A stretch of 6,692 nucleotides of DNA from Comamonadaceae bacterium (GTDB lineage: Bacteria > Pseudomonadota > Gammaproteobacteria > Burkholderiales > Burkholderiaceae_C). Location of the stretch: positions 1 to 6,692 of the forward strand of contig CANHGF010000139.1 of assembly GCA_947460065.1 (NCBI GenBank), read 5' to 3'. Positions 1 to 6,518 of this stretch are shown piece after piece. Under the pieces are notes generated by a model, which made no database searches, was not told where the DNA came from, and was given only the letters and a program-made list of their open reading frames with translations. The position numbers were made by a program, and so were the translations under genes. The first letter of the stretch is position 1, and the number at the start of each line of letters is the position of its first letter.

Positions 1-229
1 GATCGTCCTGCCTCAACTGGGCGATCAGCGCCGGCCTGGCCTCTATGTGGTGCGGGTCTTGCAATGAATGCGTTGCTACATGCACCCGGGCGTCGGGCGA
101 CATCACGCGGGTCAGCGCGGCCCATTCAGGTTCACAGGCAAACACCGTCAGGGCCGCTGCCGGGCCAGCCCCGCACAGCGCAGCCACCATGGCGGCGCCA
201 GCCAGGCGTTTGAAATGCCTAGTAGGCAT
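1..229 (-). CDS. znuA: ZnuA-type zinc/metal ABC transporter substrate-binding protein (5' part only)
   Basis: The leftward frame opens with ATG at 229-227 and stays open to the window edge, giving 76 residues. The N-terminus MPTRHFKR followed by a hydrophobic Ala/Gly-rich stretch ending in PAAA (residues 9-26) is a Sec signal peptide, so the protein should be periplasmic. The mature part begins LTVFACEPEWAAL and reaches LQDPHHIEARPALIA (residues 56-70). The DPHH motif is where the cluster A-I metal-binding proteins (ZnuA/MntC family) place their first metal-ligand histidine, probably H60. Such proteins capture Zn(II) or Mn(II) and hand it to a membrane ABC importer. Zinc is favoured here because the gene follows an outer-membrane metal-type barrel and sits divergent from a Zur-like regulator. 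Its start overlaps the end of the upstream gene by 11 bp, suggesting translational coupling. The ATPase and permease genes would be expected just outside the window. The family call is firm; the exact metal is inferred. Confidence 0.85.
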   Translation of the reverse strand, partial: MPTRHFKRLAGAAMVAALCGAGPAAALTVFACEPEWAALTRVMSPDARVHVATHSLQDPHHIEARPALIAQLRQDD

Positions 230-1417
230 GGGCCGGATGGGCACCAAAGCCCAGCACATATTGAATTTGCAGCGCACGGCGCACCGGCTTGTCAAAGCCC
301 TGCGCCTGCCCCTGGCTGGCGTACTGCAGTCGCAAAGTCTGCAAGTGGCTGGGCTTATAGGCCAGCATCAACGAACGCTCCCGCAACTTCGCCCGCTCGA
401 GCTCGCCTTCGTGGGCTACTCGGACCCGCAGGGCATCGAGGCGCGCGCCCAGCTCCCACTGGCTGTGCCAGCGCCACACCAAGGCAATCGCTTGAGCGCT
501 GTGGCGGGCACCCGGCTCATCAGCGCCTGCGACGCCATTGATCTGCGCGGCCTCCACACCCAGCCGCACCTGGCGATGCCGGCCGTCGCCATCAGGCGCC
601 CACTTCCAGGTCAAATCCACCAGCGACATGCGGTGCCCACTGAAGCGGGCACCATGCTGCTGATGGACCGCATGGGCGCCCTCCTCGTCCCCGTGGTCTT
701 CCTGCACAGCCTGGCGCCGGTTATAGAGCTGCGACCAGCCCAGCTGCCAGCTGTTGGAGCGATCAAAATCAGCACCGACCTTGACACTAAGCGTGCGGGC
801 ACCCAAGCGCGGAGCCGCTTCCTGCGCCTGCTCGACCAAACGTTTGCCGCCAAAGACTTCGGCGCCCAGCATCAGGTAAAAGGCGTCGGCACAGTCCAGT
901 TCAAACGCAGTCCGTCATCGTTCCAATGGCCGCCCAGGAAGCTGCGATAGAGCAAAGGCCGTTCGACAAAATCATCGGCATGGGGATGCTGCTGGTTGAG
1001 GTAGCCGATCTGCGAGGCAAAGCGCCCTGCGCGCAGCTGCAAGCCGGCGGGCAGGCGGGTGGTTTCCAGCCAGGCCTCCTCGATATTCTTCTCCAGCTTG
1101 CCCTCATGGGTGGCAAAGGCCGCAGACACCTGCGCCTTGAGCTGCGAGCCCACTGGGCCACTGGCCATCAGGTCGCTGTGACCGAGTTGCAGACCGCGGT
1201 CACGGCCGCCCTCGGCCAGACTGTGGGTGCTGTGCGTCACATCGAGCACTGCACCCCACTGCCAGCTCGCGGGCGACTGCGCCTGAGCGACAGGGGTCAG
1301 CAAAAGCGGGGCCCAGGCGATGCACCAGCGGTAAGGCGCAGTGCTGAAGAATCGGCGAACGGTTGCGCCACGACCACCCCCTTCGCGGCCAGGAATGGAT
1401 TTAGTTTGTTGGGTCAT
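219..1417 (-). pseudogene. Outer-membrane beta-barrel protein of a zinc uptake locus, interrupted by a one-base frameshift
   Basis: The first frame starts at ATG 1417 and stops at TGA 874-872; a second frame, one base out of register, runs from there to TAG 221-219. Inserting one T in the T4 run (minus strand; A4 at 878-881) changes the junction to PTPFYLMLGAEVFGG and restores about 399 residues. The N-terminus has a long basic region, then a hydrophobic stretch from about residue 31, with likely signal cleavage after VAQA (about 47). RAGRFASQIGYLNQQHPHADDFVERPL and the segment after it resemble barrels annotated as zinc-regulated outer-membrane receptors. The second half has alternating beta-strand pattern, a His/Asp/Glu-rich stretch (about 240-262) and a C-terminal aromatic residue (AHPAHAY), typical of Bam-inserted barrels. 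There is no visible TonB plug domain and the size is small, so a porin-like metal barrel fits better than a classical TonB receptor. It leads the operon into the znuA-like gene and is probably Zur-controlled. A sequencing error in the short run is as likely as a real mutation. Confidence 0.75.
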
Positions 1418-1525
1418 GAATCAAATGCTCCGAGTTACGGTTTTACAAGGGCCTAAGAGAATTATTTGATATTGATATCGCGTTATCATACACAAACTCT
1501 ACCGACGATCGATTAAGCTTGAGCC
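1418..1525. promoter_or_regulatory. Divergent promoter region between the outer-membrane gene and the Zur-like regulator
   Basis: This 108-bp gap separates two divergently transcribed genes and is clearly more AT-rich than its surroundings, especially 1459-1500. Promoters for both directions must lie here. Rightward, TTGATA at 1466-1471 with TACACA at 1489-1494 has 17-bp spacing, but the -10 match is weak. Leftward, a TTGTGT-like -35 with TATCAA about 18 bp on is possible. Neither assignment is firm. The regulator has a poor ribosome binding site (only GAG at 1521-1523, two bases before the ATG), which suits a low-abundance repressor. The leftward gene has GGAG about 10 bases before its ATG. 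Confidence 0.6.
1466..1488. promoter_or_regulatory. Candidate Zur/Fur-family operator
   Basis: The imperfect palindrome TGATATCGCGTTATCA (1473-1488) has perfect arms TGATA/TATCA, and 14 of 16 positions are symmetric. A third half-site TGATA lies just upstream at 1467-1471, forming a direct TTGATA repeat and also the perfect palindrome GATATTGATATC at 1468-1479. AT-rich, GATA-like inverted repeats are the general form of Fur-superfamily operators. The site lies about 38 bp before the regulator ATG and about 56 bp before the outer-membrane gene ATG, so one bound repressor could control both directions. The match is by form and position, not to a known species consensus. Confidence 0.5.
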
Positions 1526-1948
1526 ATGGAACGAAACACCCGCCAACGCAGCGCCATTCGCGATGCGATCGCCCGGGCTGAACGGCCCTTGCTGCCGCAG
1601 GAAGTGCTCGACGCGGCCCAGGCCGACGTGCCGGGGCTGGGCATCGCCACGGTCTACCGCAATATCCGCAGCCTGACCGATGAAGGTGAGCTCAGCGAGG
1701 TCAATCTGCCCGGGGAGAACCCCCGCTTTGAATTGGCGGGCCATCAGCACCACCACCACTTTCAGTGTCGGCAGTGCCAAAGGGTGTTCGATGTCCACGC
1801 CTGCCCGGGCGACCTGTCACGCCTGGCGCCTCAAGGCTTTACCGTGGACAACCATGACCTGACGCTGTACGGAAGCTGCAAGGACTGCGCCGCGAGCCAG
1901 GTCAAAAGTTCAGGCCGGCGCAGCGCCGGCGGCCAGAGCCTGGCCTGA
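1526..1948 (+). CDS. zur: Fur-family transcriptional repressor, Zur-like (zinc uptake regulator)
   Basis: The 140-residue product has the two-domain layout and the usual length of the Fur family. The N-terminal winged helix holds MERNTRQRSAIRDAI, LLPQEVLDAA and the recognition helix ATVYRNIRSL (41-50). The C-terminal dimerisation and metal domain has the His cluster GHQHHHHF (72-79), a first Cys pair C81/C84 and a second pair C118/C121. In Fur-family proteins these four cysteines usually bind structural zinc, while the His cluster contributes to the regulatory site. Zur proteins repress zinc import genes when zinc is plentiful. Zur is preferred over Fur or PerR because the divergent genes are an outer-membrane metal barrel and a ZnuA-type binding protein; sequence alone cannot fully exclude another metal. 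The gene lies downstream of its own candidate operator, so autoregulation is plausible. Residues after 121 form a low-complexity Ser/Gly/Arg tail without a known role. Confidence 0.85.
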   Translation: MERNTRQRSAIRDAIARAERPLLPQEVLDAAQADVPGLGIATVYRNIRSLTDEGELSEVNLPGENPRFELAGHQHHHHFQCRQCQRVFDVHACPGDLSRLAPQGFTVDNHDLTLYGSCKDCAASQVKSSGRRSAGGQSLA

Positions 1949-1961
1949 GCACTCAGGCCAG
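1914..1961. terminator. GC-rich hairpin cluster between convergent genes, possible bidirectional terminator
   Basis: Three inverted repeats lie in 48 bases. GCCGGCGCAGCGCCGGC (1914-1930) is a perfect odd palindrome. GGCCAG/CTGGCC (1931-1936 and 1940-1945) has a 3-base loop. CTGGCCTGA/TCAGGCCAG (1940-1948 and 1953-1961) has 9-bp arms and a 4-base loop. The last one contains the stop codon of the Zur-like gene and begins 12 bases past the livF stop, so it is placed to serve both transcripts. The second and third share bases and cannot form together. No T run follows on either strand, so this is not a canonical intrinsic terminator; it may work as a weak terminator or as a 3'-end stabiliser. Confidence 0.45.
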
Positions 1962-1973
1962 CGCTGCACCTGG

Positions 1974-2690
1974 CTAGCGACGTCCCAGGTAGAGGCGAGC
2001 CACCCGCTCGTCGCCGATCAAACGCGCGGCCTGGTCCTGCATGCGCAGGCTGCCCAACTCCATCACGCCGCCGCGGTCGGAAATCGACAAGGCCTTGCGC
2101 ACGTTTTGCTCAACCATCAGGATGGCCTTGCCCTGCTCCCGCAGCAGCCGCACGTTGTCAAACACCGCATCGACCATCTTGGGCGACAGGCCGATCGACG
2201 GCTCATCAAGCATGATCAGTTGCGGCTCTTGCAGCAAGGTGCGTGCGATCTCTAGCATGCGCTGCTCGCCGCCCGACATCATGCCAGCCAGCTGACCGGC
2301 GCGCGTCTTGAGAATCGGAAACAAGTTCAGCACCCGGTCGATGCGCTGGGCCAGCAAGGCCTTGTCGCGCACCAGATAGCCGCCCATCTGCAGGTTCTCC
2401 TCGATGGTCAGGCGCGGAAACACACTGCGGTGCTGAGGGATGTAGGCCACGCCGGCCATCAGCAGCCGGTCCGAAGGCAGTGCGCTGACATCGCGCTCGC
2501 CCAGCACGATACGGCCGGTGCGGGAGGGTACCAGGTTGAAAATCGCGCGCAACAAGGTGGACTTGCCCGCCCCGTTGTGCCCGATGATGGTCATGATCTC
2601 GCCGGGCTGCACCTGCAGATTCACGTCCTGCAGGATCAGGCGCCCACCATAGCCGGCGCTCAAGGCCTCAATGCTGAGTACCGGCTTCAT
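1974..2690 (-). CDS. livF: Branched-chain amino acid-type ABC transporter ATP-binding protein LivF
   Basis: The 238-residue cytoplasmic ATPase has the normal LivF length. Walker A is GHNGAGKST (37-45), the Q-loop region is YIPQHRSVFPRLTIEENL (83-100), the ABC signature is MSGGEQ (138-143), Walker B is LIMLDEP (158-164), and the D-loop is SIGLSP. The usual switch histidine is replaced by glutamine in VEQN (Q195), a normal trait of LivF and not a defect. With LivG it powers import through the LivH/LivM channel. The ATG start overlaps the livG stop in ATGA, with GAGG upstream, so translation is probably coupled. It is the last gene of the operon and converges on the Zur-like gene, with a 25-bp gap. 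The DRGGVMELGSLR stretch (206-217) differs slightly from the common DRGYVLE form, but nothing essential is missing. Confidence 0.93.
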   Translation of the reverse strand: MKPVLSIEALSAGYGGRLILQDVNLQVQPGEIMTIIGHNGAGKSTLLRAIFNLVPSRTGRIVLGERDVSALPSDRLLMAGVAYIPQHRSVFPRLTIEENLQMGGYLVRDKALLAQRIDRVLNLFPILKTRAGQLAGMMSGGEQRMLEIARTLLQEPQLIMLDEPSIGLSPKMVDAVFDNVRLLREQGKAILMVEQNVRKALSISDRGGVMELGSLRMQDQAARLIGDERVARLYLGRR

Positions 2691-3436
2691 CCGAGGTAGG
2701 CCTCCATCACAGCGGGGCTGGCTTGCACCTGGGCCGGCGTGCCGCGCTCGAGCACACGGCCCTGGTGCATCACGATGATGTCCTGGGCCAGCGACATGAT
2801 GAATTCCATGTTGTGCTCCACCACCAGGAACACCCGCGGCCGCTCGGCGTACATCGCCGAAATAAAGTCAGCCAGTACCTCCAGCAAGGCTGGATTGACG
2901 CCCGAGGCCGGCTCGTCGAGCAAGAAGACCTCCGGGCTGCTGATGAAGGTCGAGACGATCTCCAGCAGGCGCCGCTGACCGAACGAGAGCAGGGCCGCCG
3001 GCTGGTGGGCATAGTCCTGCAAGCGCACCATGCTCAGCAGGCGCATCGCCTCCTCCCGCAAATCCCGTCGGTGGCCGCTCGCGCGGGTGACCAACTGGCG
3101 CACGGTGGCGCCCAAACCCTTGGGCTGGGCAGCAAACAAGACATTGTCCAGACAGCTTTCTTCGGCCAGCACCCGGCATTCCTGGAAGGTGCGCGAAATG
3201 CCAGCGCGTGCCATGCGGTGTGAGGGCCAGCCGGTCACGTCCTTCCCCTGCAGCATGACCCGGCCGCTGTCAGGCTTGACGGTGCCAGCCACCGCGTCGA
3301 ACAAGGTGGTCTTGCCAGCGCCATTCGGGCCAATCAGGCCGTAGATGCCAGGACCGGCAATGTCGAAGTCCACCCCCTCGAGCGCGCGTATACCGCCGTA
3401 GGCCTTGGCCAAGCCACTGACCTGAAGAATGCTCAC
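2687..3436 (-). CDS. livG: Branched-chain amino acid-type ABC transporter ATP-binding protein LivG
   Basis: Starting at GTG 3436-3434, the product is 249 residues and begins MSILQVSGLAKAYGG, as LivG proteins normally do. Walker A is GPNGAGKTT (36-44), the Q-loop is RTFQ (82-85), the signature is LSFGQ (150-154), Walker B is VFLLDEP (170-176) followed by ASGVNP, and the switch histidine is H208 in VVEHN. The LSFGQ form in place of LSGGQ is common in LivG. The C-terminal MEAYLG is also typical of the family. A longer frame reaches upstream to 3472, but the GTG is chosen because it overlaps the livM stop (GTGA) and has GGAGG six bases before it. It pairs with LivF as the ATPase dimer on the inner face of the membrane. 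Confidence 0.93.
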   Translation of the reverse strand: MSILQVSGLAKAYGGIRALEGVDFDIAGPGIYGLIGPNGAGKTTLFDAVAGTVKPDSGRVMLQGKDVTGWPSHRMARAGISRTFQECRVLAEESCLDNVLFAAQPKGLGATVRQLVTRASGHRRDLREEAMRLLSMVRLQDYAHQPAALLSFGQRRLLEIVSTFISSPEVFLLDEPASGVNPALLEVLADFISAMYAERPRVFLVVEHNMEFIMSLAQDIIVMHQGRVLERGTPAQVQASPAVMEAYLG

Positions 3437-4410
3437 GAAGAGCCTCCACGCGGCGGGCTCAGGCGGCGCCACAAGCTACTCAGCAGTCCGGCCAGGCCAG
3501 CTGGCGCAAACAAGGTGATGAGCACCAGCAGACCACCGAAAATCACCAGCCGCCATTCATTGGCCAGCCGCAGCCACTCGGGCAGCGCCACATAAAGCAA
3601 GGCGCCCAGGGCCGGGCCCATGAGCGAGCCGGCGCCGCCCACAATCACAATCAGCACGGTGTTGATGCTCTCGAGCATATTGAAGCTCGCCGGCGCCGCC
3701 ACCCGCAGGAAAGACACCTGCAAGACGCCGCCGACACCGGCCAGCGCGCTGCCCAACGCAAACACCACCGTCTTGTAGAGCAGCACATCGACGCCGCGCG
3801 AGCGAGCCAGTCGCTCGTCCTGCCGGATGGCCGACAAGATGCGCCCCAGGTCCGAACGCACCACCAGGTACTGCACCGCGAATGCCAGCAGCGCCAGGCC
3901 CAAGGCCAAATAATAAAAGTGCGGCAAGGGGCCGAAAGAGATGATCTCATCGCCCCATTGCACAGGCCGCGGGCGGGGTATGCCGGCAAAACCGGCCGCA
4001 CCGCGGGTGACCGCATCCCAGTTGTTCATCACCGCATGCAGCAGCAAGCCGAAGGCCAGGGTGACGATCATGAAGAAGTGGCCGCGAAAACGAAAGCAAA
4101 TCAGGCCTATGCATACGCCCGCCAGGCCCGAAGCGATCGTCGCCGCACCCAGCGCGCTCCAGAAGCTCCAGCGGGCATCGACCATCAGCACCGCTGCGGT
4201 GTAGGCGCCCAGACCCGCAAAACCCATGTGACCTAAGGAGACCAGGCCGCTGTAGCCCAGCATCAGGTTCAAGCCCACCGCCGGGATGGCAAAGATGCAC
4301 ATCAGCACCAGCATATGCAGCACGTAAGGATGGTCGGCCGTCCAGTTCGGCGCGCTCAGCAAGGCGGCGAGCACCAGCAGGCCCAGGACCCATAGCAGGC
4401 TGCGTGCCAT
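3433..4410 (-). CDS. livM: Branched-chain amino acid-type ABC transporter permease LivM
   Basis: The 325-residue inner-membrane protein is hydrophobic throughout, with about 8-10 predicted membrane segments, as usual for LivM. Family marks are LGYSGLVSLGHMGFAGLGAY (51-70), the cytoplasmic coupling stretch GRILSAIRQDERLARSRGVD (189-208) that contacts the ATPases, and GGAGSLMGPALGA (258-270). The ATG at 4410-4408 is chosen over an in-frame TTG one codon earlier: GAGG sits four bases before the ATG, too close for the TTG. The start overlaps the livH stop by one base (TGATG), and the 3' end overlaps livG by four, so the set is translationally linked. With LivH it forms the channel. The substrate is not set by this subunit and cannot be read from it. 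Confidence 0.92.
   Translation of the reverse strand: MARSLLWVLGLLVLAALLSAPNWTADHPYVLHMLVLMCIFAIPAVGLNLMLGYSGLVSLGHMGFAGLGAYTAAVLMVDARWSFWSALGAATIASGLAGVCIGLICFRFRGHFFMIVTLAFGLLLHAVMNNWDAVTRGAAGFAGIPRPRPVQWGDEIISFGPLPHFYYLALGLALLAFAVQYLVVRSDLGRILSAIRQDERLARSRGVDVLLYKTVVFALGSALAGVGGVLQVSFLRVAAPASFNMLESINTVLIVIVGGAGSLMGPALGALLYVALPEWLRLANEWRLVIFGGLLVLITLFAPAGLAGLLSSLWRRLSPPRGGSS
3443..3447 (-). promoter_or_regulatory. Ribosome binding site fixing the livG GTG start
   Basis: GGAGG on the minus strand lies six bases before GTG 3436-3434, inside the 3' end of livM. It supports this GTG over the longer GTG frame beginning at 3472, which would add 12 residues not typical of LivG. Confidence 0.7.
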
Positions 4411-5285
4411 CAATCCTCACCCCGCATGCGCTGACCGAACAGACCTTGCGGCCGCAGCAACAAAATCGCCACCATCATCATGAAGGCGATCGAATCACGG
4501 TAGTCGGTGGGCAAAAACAGCGTGGACACCGACTCGGTGACGCCCAAAATCATGCCGCCGATCACCGCACCGGGCACACTGCCCATGCCGCCGAGCAATA
4601 TGCCGGCCAGGCCTTTGATCAAGGGCACATCGCCCATCTGGGGGAAGACCAAAAACAGCGGCCCGACCAAAGCGCCGCCCACACCGGCGAGCATGCAACC
4701 GAGCGCAAAGCTGCTCCACTGCACCGTGCGCACCGGTATACCCACCACAATCGCCGCCTCCTGGCTCTGGCTGGTGGCCCGGATAGCGGTGCCAAAACGG
4801 GTGTACTTGAGAAACAAGCCCAGGGCAGTGACCAGCAGCAAGGTCACGGCAATGATGCCCAGGTGATGCAGGCTAAAGCGCAGTTCGCCCATCTGGACCC
4901 ATTGCTCGGTGGTCGCCACCTTCCATTGCAGGGCATTGGGCCCCCACAGCGCCACCACCAGATTCTCCAGAAACAAAATAAGCCCGAGCGAGGCGATCAC
5001 CTGGTTGCGCAAATTGCCGGTCAGCGGCCTGAACACGCCGCGCTCGAGCAACACCCCGATCACCGCCAGCGACAGCACCGCCAGCACGATGGCCAGCGGG
5101 TAGCTGTCGAACACCCGGTGATAGAAAAAATAGCCAAGGTAGCCGCCCAGGGTGAACAGCACGCCGTGGGCGAAATTGACCACGTGCATCACCCCGTAGA
5201 TGAGCACCATGCCCAAGGCCACCAGCACATAGACCGAGCCCATCATCAATCCGTTGATGAGCTGTTCAAGCAGCACCTCACCCAT
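4410..5285 (-). CDS. livH: Branched-chain amino acid-type ABC transporter permease LivH
   Basis: The 291-residue integral membrane protein matches the LivH family in length and motifs. It begins MGEVLLEQLINGLMMGSVYV, then has IYGVMHVVNFAHG (29-41), the coupling stretch TRFGTAIRATSQSQEAAIVV (162-181), GGMGSVPGAVIGG (232-244) and the near-terminal LRPQGLFG (277-284). About eight membrane segments are visible. The ATG at 5285-5283 is chosen over an in-frame TTG at 5300 because GGAG lies five to six bases before the ATG and the protein then begins as homologues do. It follows livK by 33 bp with no visible terminator. It is the second channel subunit beside LivM. Confidence 0.93.
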   Translation of the reverse strand: MGEVLLEQLINGLMMGSVYVLVALGMVLIYGVMHVVNFAHGVLFTLGGYLGYFFYHRVFDSYPLAIVLAVLSLAVIGVLLERGVFRPLTGNLRNQVIASLGLILFLENLVVALWGPNALQWKVATTEQWVQMGELRFSLHHLGIIAVTLLLVTALGLFLKYTRFGTAIRATSQSQEAAIVVGIPVRTVQWSSFALGCMLAGVGGALVGPLFLVFPQMGDVPLIKGLAGILLGGMGSVPGAVIGGMILGVTESVSTLFLPTDYRDSIAFMMMVAILLLRPQGLFGQRMRGED

Positions 5286-5318
5286 GCCAACTCCGAGCAA
5301 AGCCCGTCACAAGCTCCA

Positions 5319-6491
5319 TCAGCCCGCGCCGCAGCCGGCCTTGGCGCTGTCGGGGTAGAGGATGCGGCGGCTGCCGTTGGCACACCACTGGGTCACATAG
5401 ACCGCCGGGCTGGCCTGGCCTTTGCCGTCAAACTTGATACGGCCAATCACACCGGTGTGGTCGATCTTGGCCAAGGCATCGCGTATGGCCTTGCCATTGC
5501 TCACAGTGCCCGCGGCCTGCATGGCAGCTGCAGCCACCATCAGACCGTCATAGGATTGCGCCGCAAAGCCATGGGCCTCCTCGCCGAACTTGGCTTTGTA
5601 GCGCTGGCTGAAACTCTTGATGCGCGGCTGATCGGCATTGGGCGGAAATGCGTTGTACTGGACCATGCCCTCCAGGCGCTGCGCGTCAAGACGCTTGAGA
5701 AAGCGGTCCGAGCCCATGGCCAGGGTGCCGACCAGCTGCACCTTCAGACCGGCGTCGCGGATCTGCTTGATCGCCAGACTGCCCGGCTCCTCGTCCATGA
5801 ACAGCATCACCGCCTGCGACTTGTTGTTGCGGATGTTGGAGACATGGCTGGCAAAGTCAACCTCGCCGACATTGAAGTAGCCGACATAAGCATCCTTGGT
5901 GGCCGCAGGCATCAGCTCCTTGATGCCCGTCACGCCACCGCGCCCGGCATCGTTGTTCCAGGCGATAAAGGAAATCGGCGACCAGCCCTGCTTACTCACG
6001 AAATCGGCGAGCGCCTGATTGAGCTGCAGGTTATTGGCATTGACCCGAAACAAAAAGGGATTGCTCTGCTCGGTCAGATTGGGCCCGGTGGGCACGGTCA
6101 GGATCAGGGGCAAGGCATAGTCCTGCGCAATCGGGGCGATAGCAGCCGCCACGCCTGATGACAGCTCGCCCAAAACCACCGGCACCTTGTCGACCGTGGC
6201 CAGGCGCTGCATCGCAGAGGCCCCCTCACTGGGATTGGCCCGGGTGTCATAGACCTTGAGCTCGACCTGGTATTTGCGCCCGCCCACGGTAATGCCACCG
6301 GCGGCGTTGAGCTCCTCAGCGGCCAGCTTGAAGCCGTTCATCTGAAACACGCCCGGCGCGGCCATTGGGCCGGTCAGCGCGGTGACCACGCCGATCTGCA
6401 CTTTGGCGGCCGCAGCGGGCGTCTGCGCGCTCAGGGGTAAACACAGGCTGCCTGCGAGTGCAGCGGCCAGGAGCTTCCAACTTGTTTTCAT
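5319..6491 (-). CDS. Periplasmic substrate-binding protein of a Liv-type ABC transporter
   Basis: The 390-residue product starts MKTSWKLLAAALAGSLCLPL, a Sec signal peptide with likely cleavage near residue 22 (LSA). C17 is not in a lipobox, so it is probably a soluble periplasmic protein. The mature part, VQIGVVTALTGPMAAPGVFQ onward (31-50), belongs to the type I periplasmic-binding fold of leucine/amide/branched-chain binding proteins (Peripla_BP_6). VVLGELSSGVAAAIAPIAQD (105-124) covers the usual ligand-contact region. C370 and C387 could form a disulfide near the C-terminus. The ATG at 6491 is chosen over an in-frame TTG at 6518 because AAGGAAG sits about seven bases before it and the signal peptide starts cleanly there. 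It precedes livH by 33 bp. Distant relatives bind amino acids, amides, urea or aromatic acids, so the ligand is left open and no symbol is given. Confidence 0.9.
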   Translation of the reverse strand: MKTSWKLLAAALAGSLCLPLSAQTPAAAAKVQIGVVTALTGPMAAPGVFQMNGFKLAAEELNAAGGITVGGRKYQVELKVYDTRANPSEGASAMQRLATVDKVPVVLGELSSGVAAAIAPIAQDYALPLILTVPTGPNLTEQSNPFLFRVNANNLQLNQALADFVSKQGWSPISFIAWNNDAGRGGVTGIKELMPAATKDAYVGYFNVGEVDFASHVSNIRNNKSQAVMLFMDEEPGSLAIKQIRDAGLKVQLVGTLAMGSDRFLKRLDAQRLEGMVQYNAFPPNADQPRIKSFSQRYKAKFGEEAHGFAAQSYDGLMVAAAAMQAAGTVSNGKAIRDALAKIDHTGVIGRIKFDGKGQASPAVYVTQWCANGSRRILYPDSAKAGCGAG

Positions 6492-6518
6492 GGTCGAACT
6501 TCCTTGAAAAAAAACCAA

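Noticed and set aside
45..950. Rightward open frame of 301 codons opposite the znuA-like and barrel genes
   Set aside because: No family features are visible, and the opposite strand carries a signal peptide, metal motif and barrel pattern that explain the sequence.
2089..2108. Glutamine in place of the switch histidine in LivF, considered as a defect
   Set aside because: VEQN is the standard form in LivF proteins.
3437..3472. Longer LivG N-terminus starting at 3472
   Set aside because: It adds 12 atypical residues overlapping livM; the GTG at 3436 has a well-placed GGAGG and gives the normal LivG start.
4404..6158. Long rightward open frame of 584 codons opposite livH and the binding-protein gene
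   Set aside because: It is very rich in His, Gln and Ala with no recognisable domain, lies wholly antisense to two clear genes, and is the usual artefact of GC-rich codon use on the other strand.
6507..6514. Run of eight T on the minus strand between the amidohydrolase stop and the binding-protein start, considered as a terminator
   Set aside because: Only a weak 4-bp GCCG/CGGC stem lies upstream and it is separated from the T run by about 12 bases, so an intrinsic terminator is not supported.
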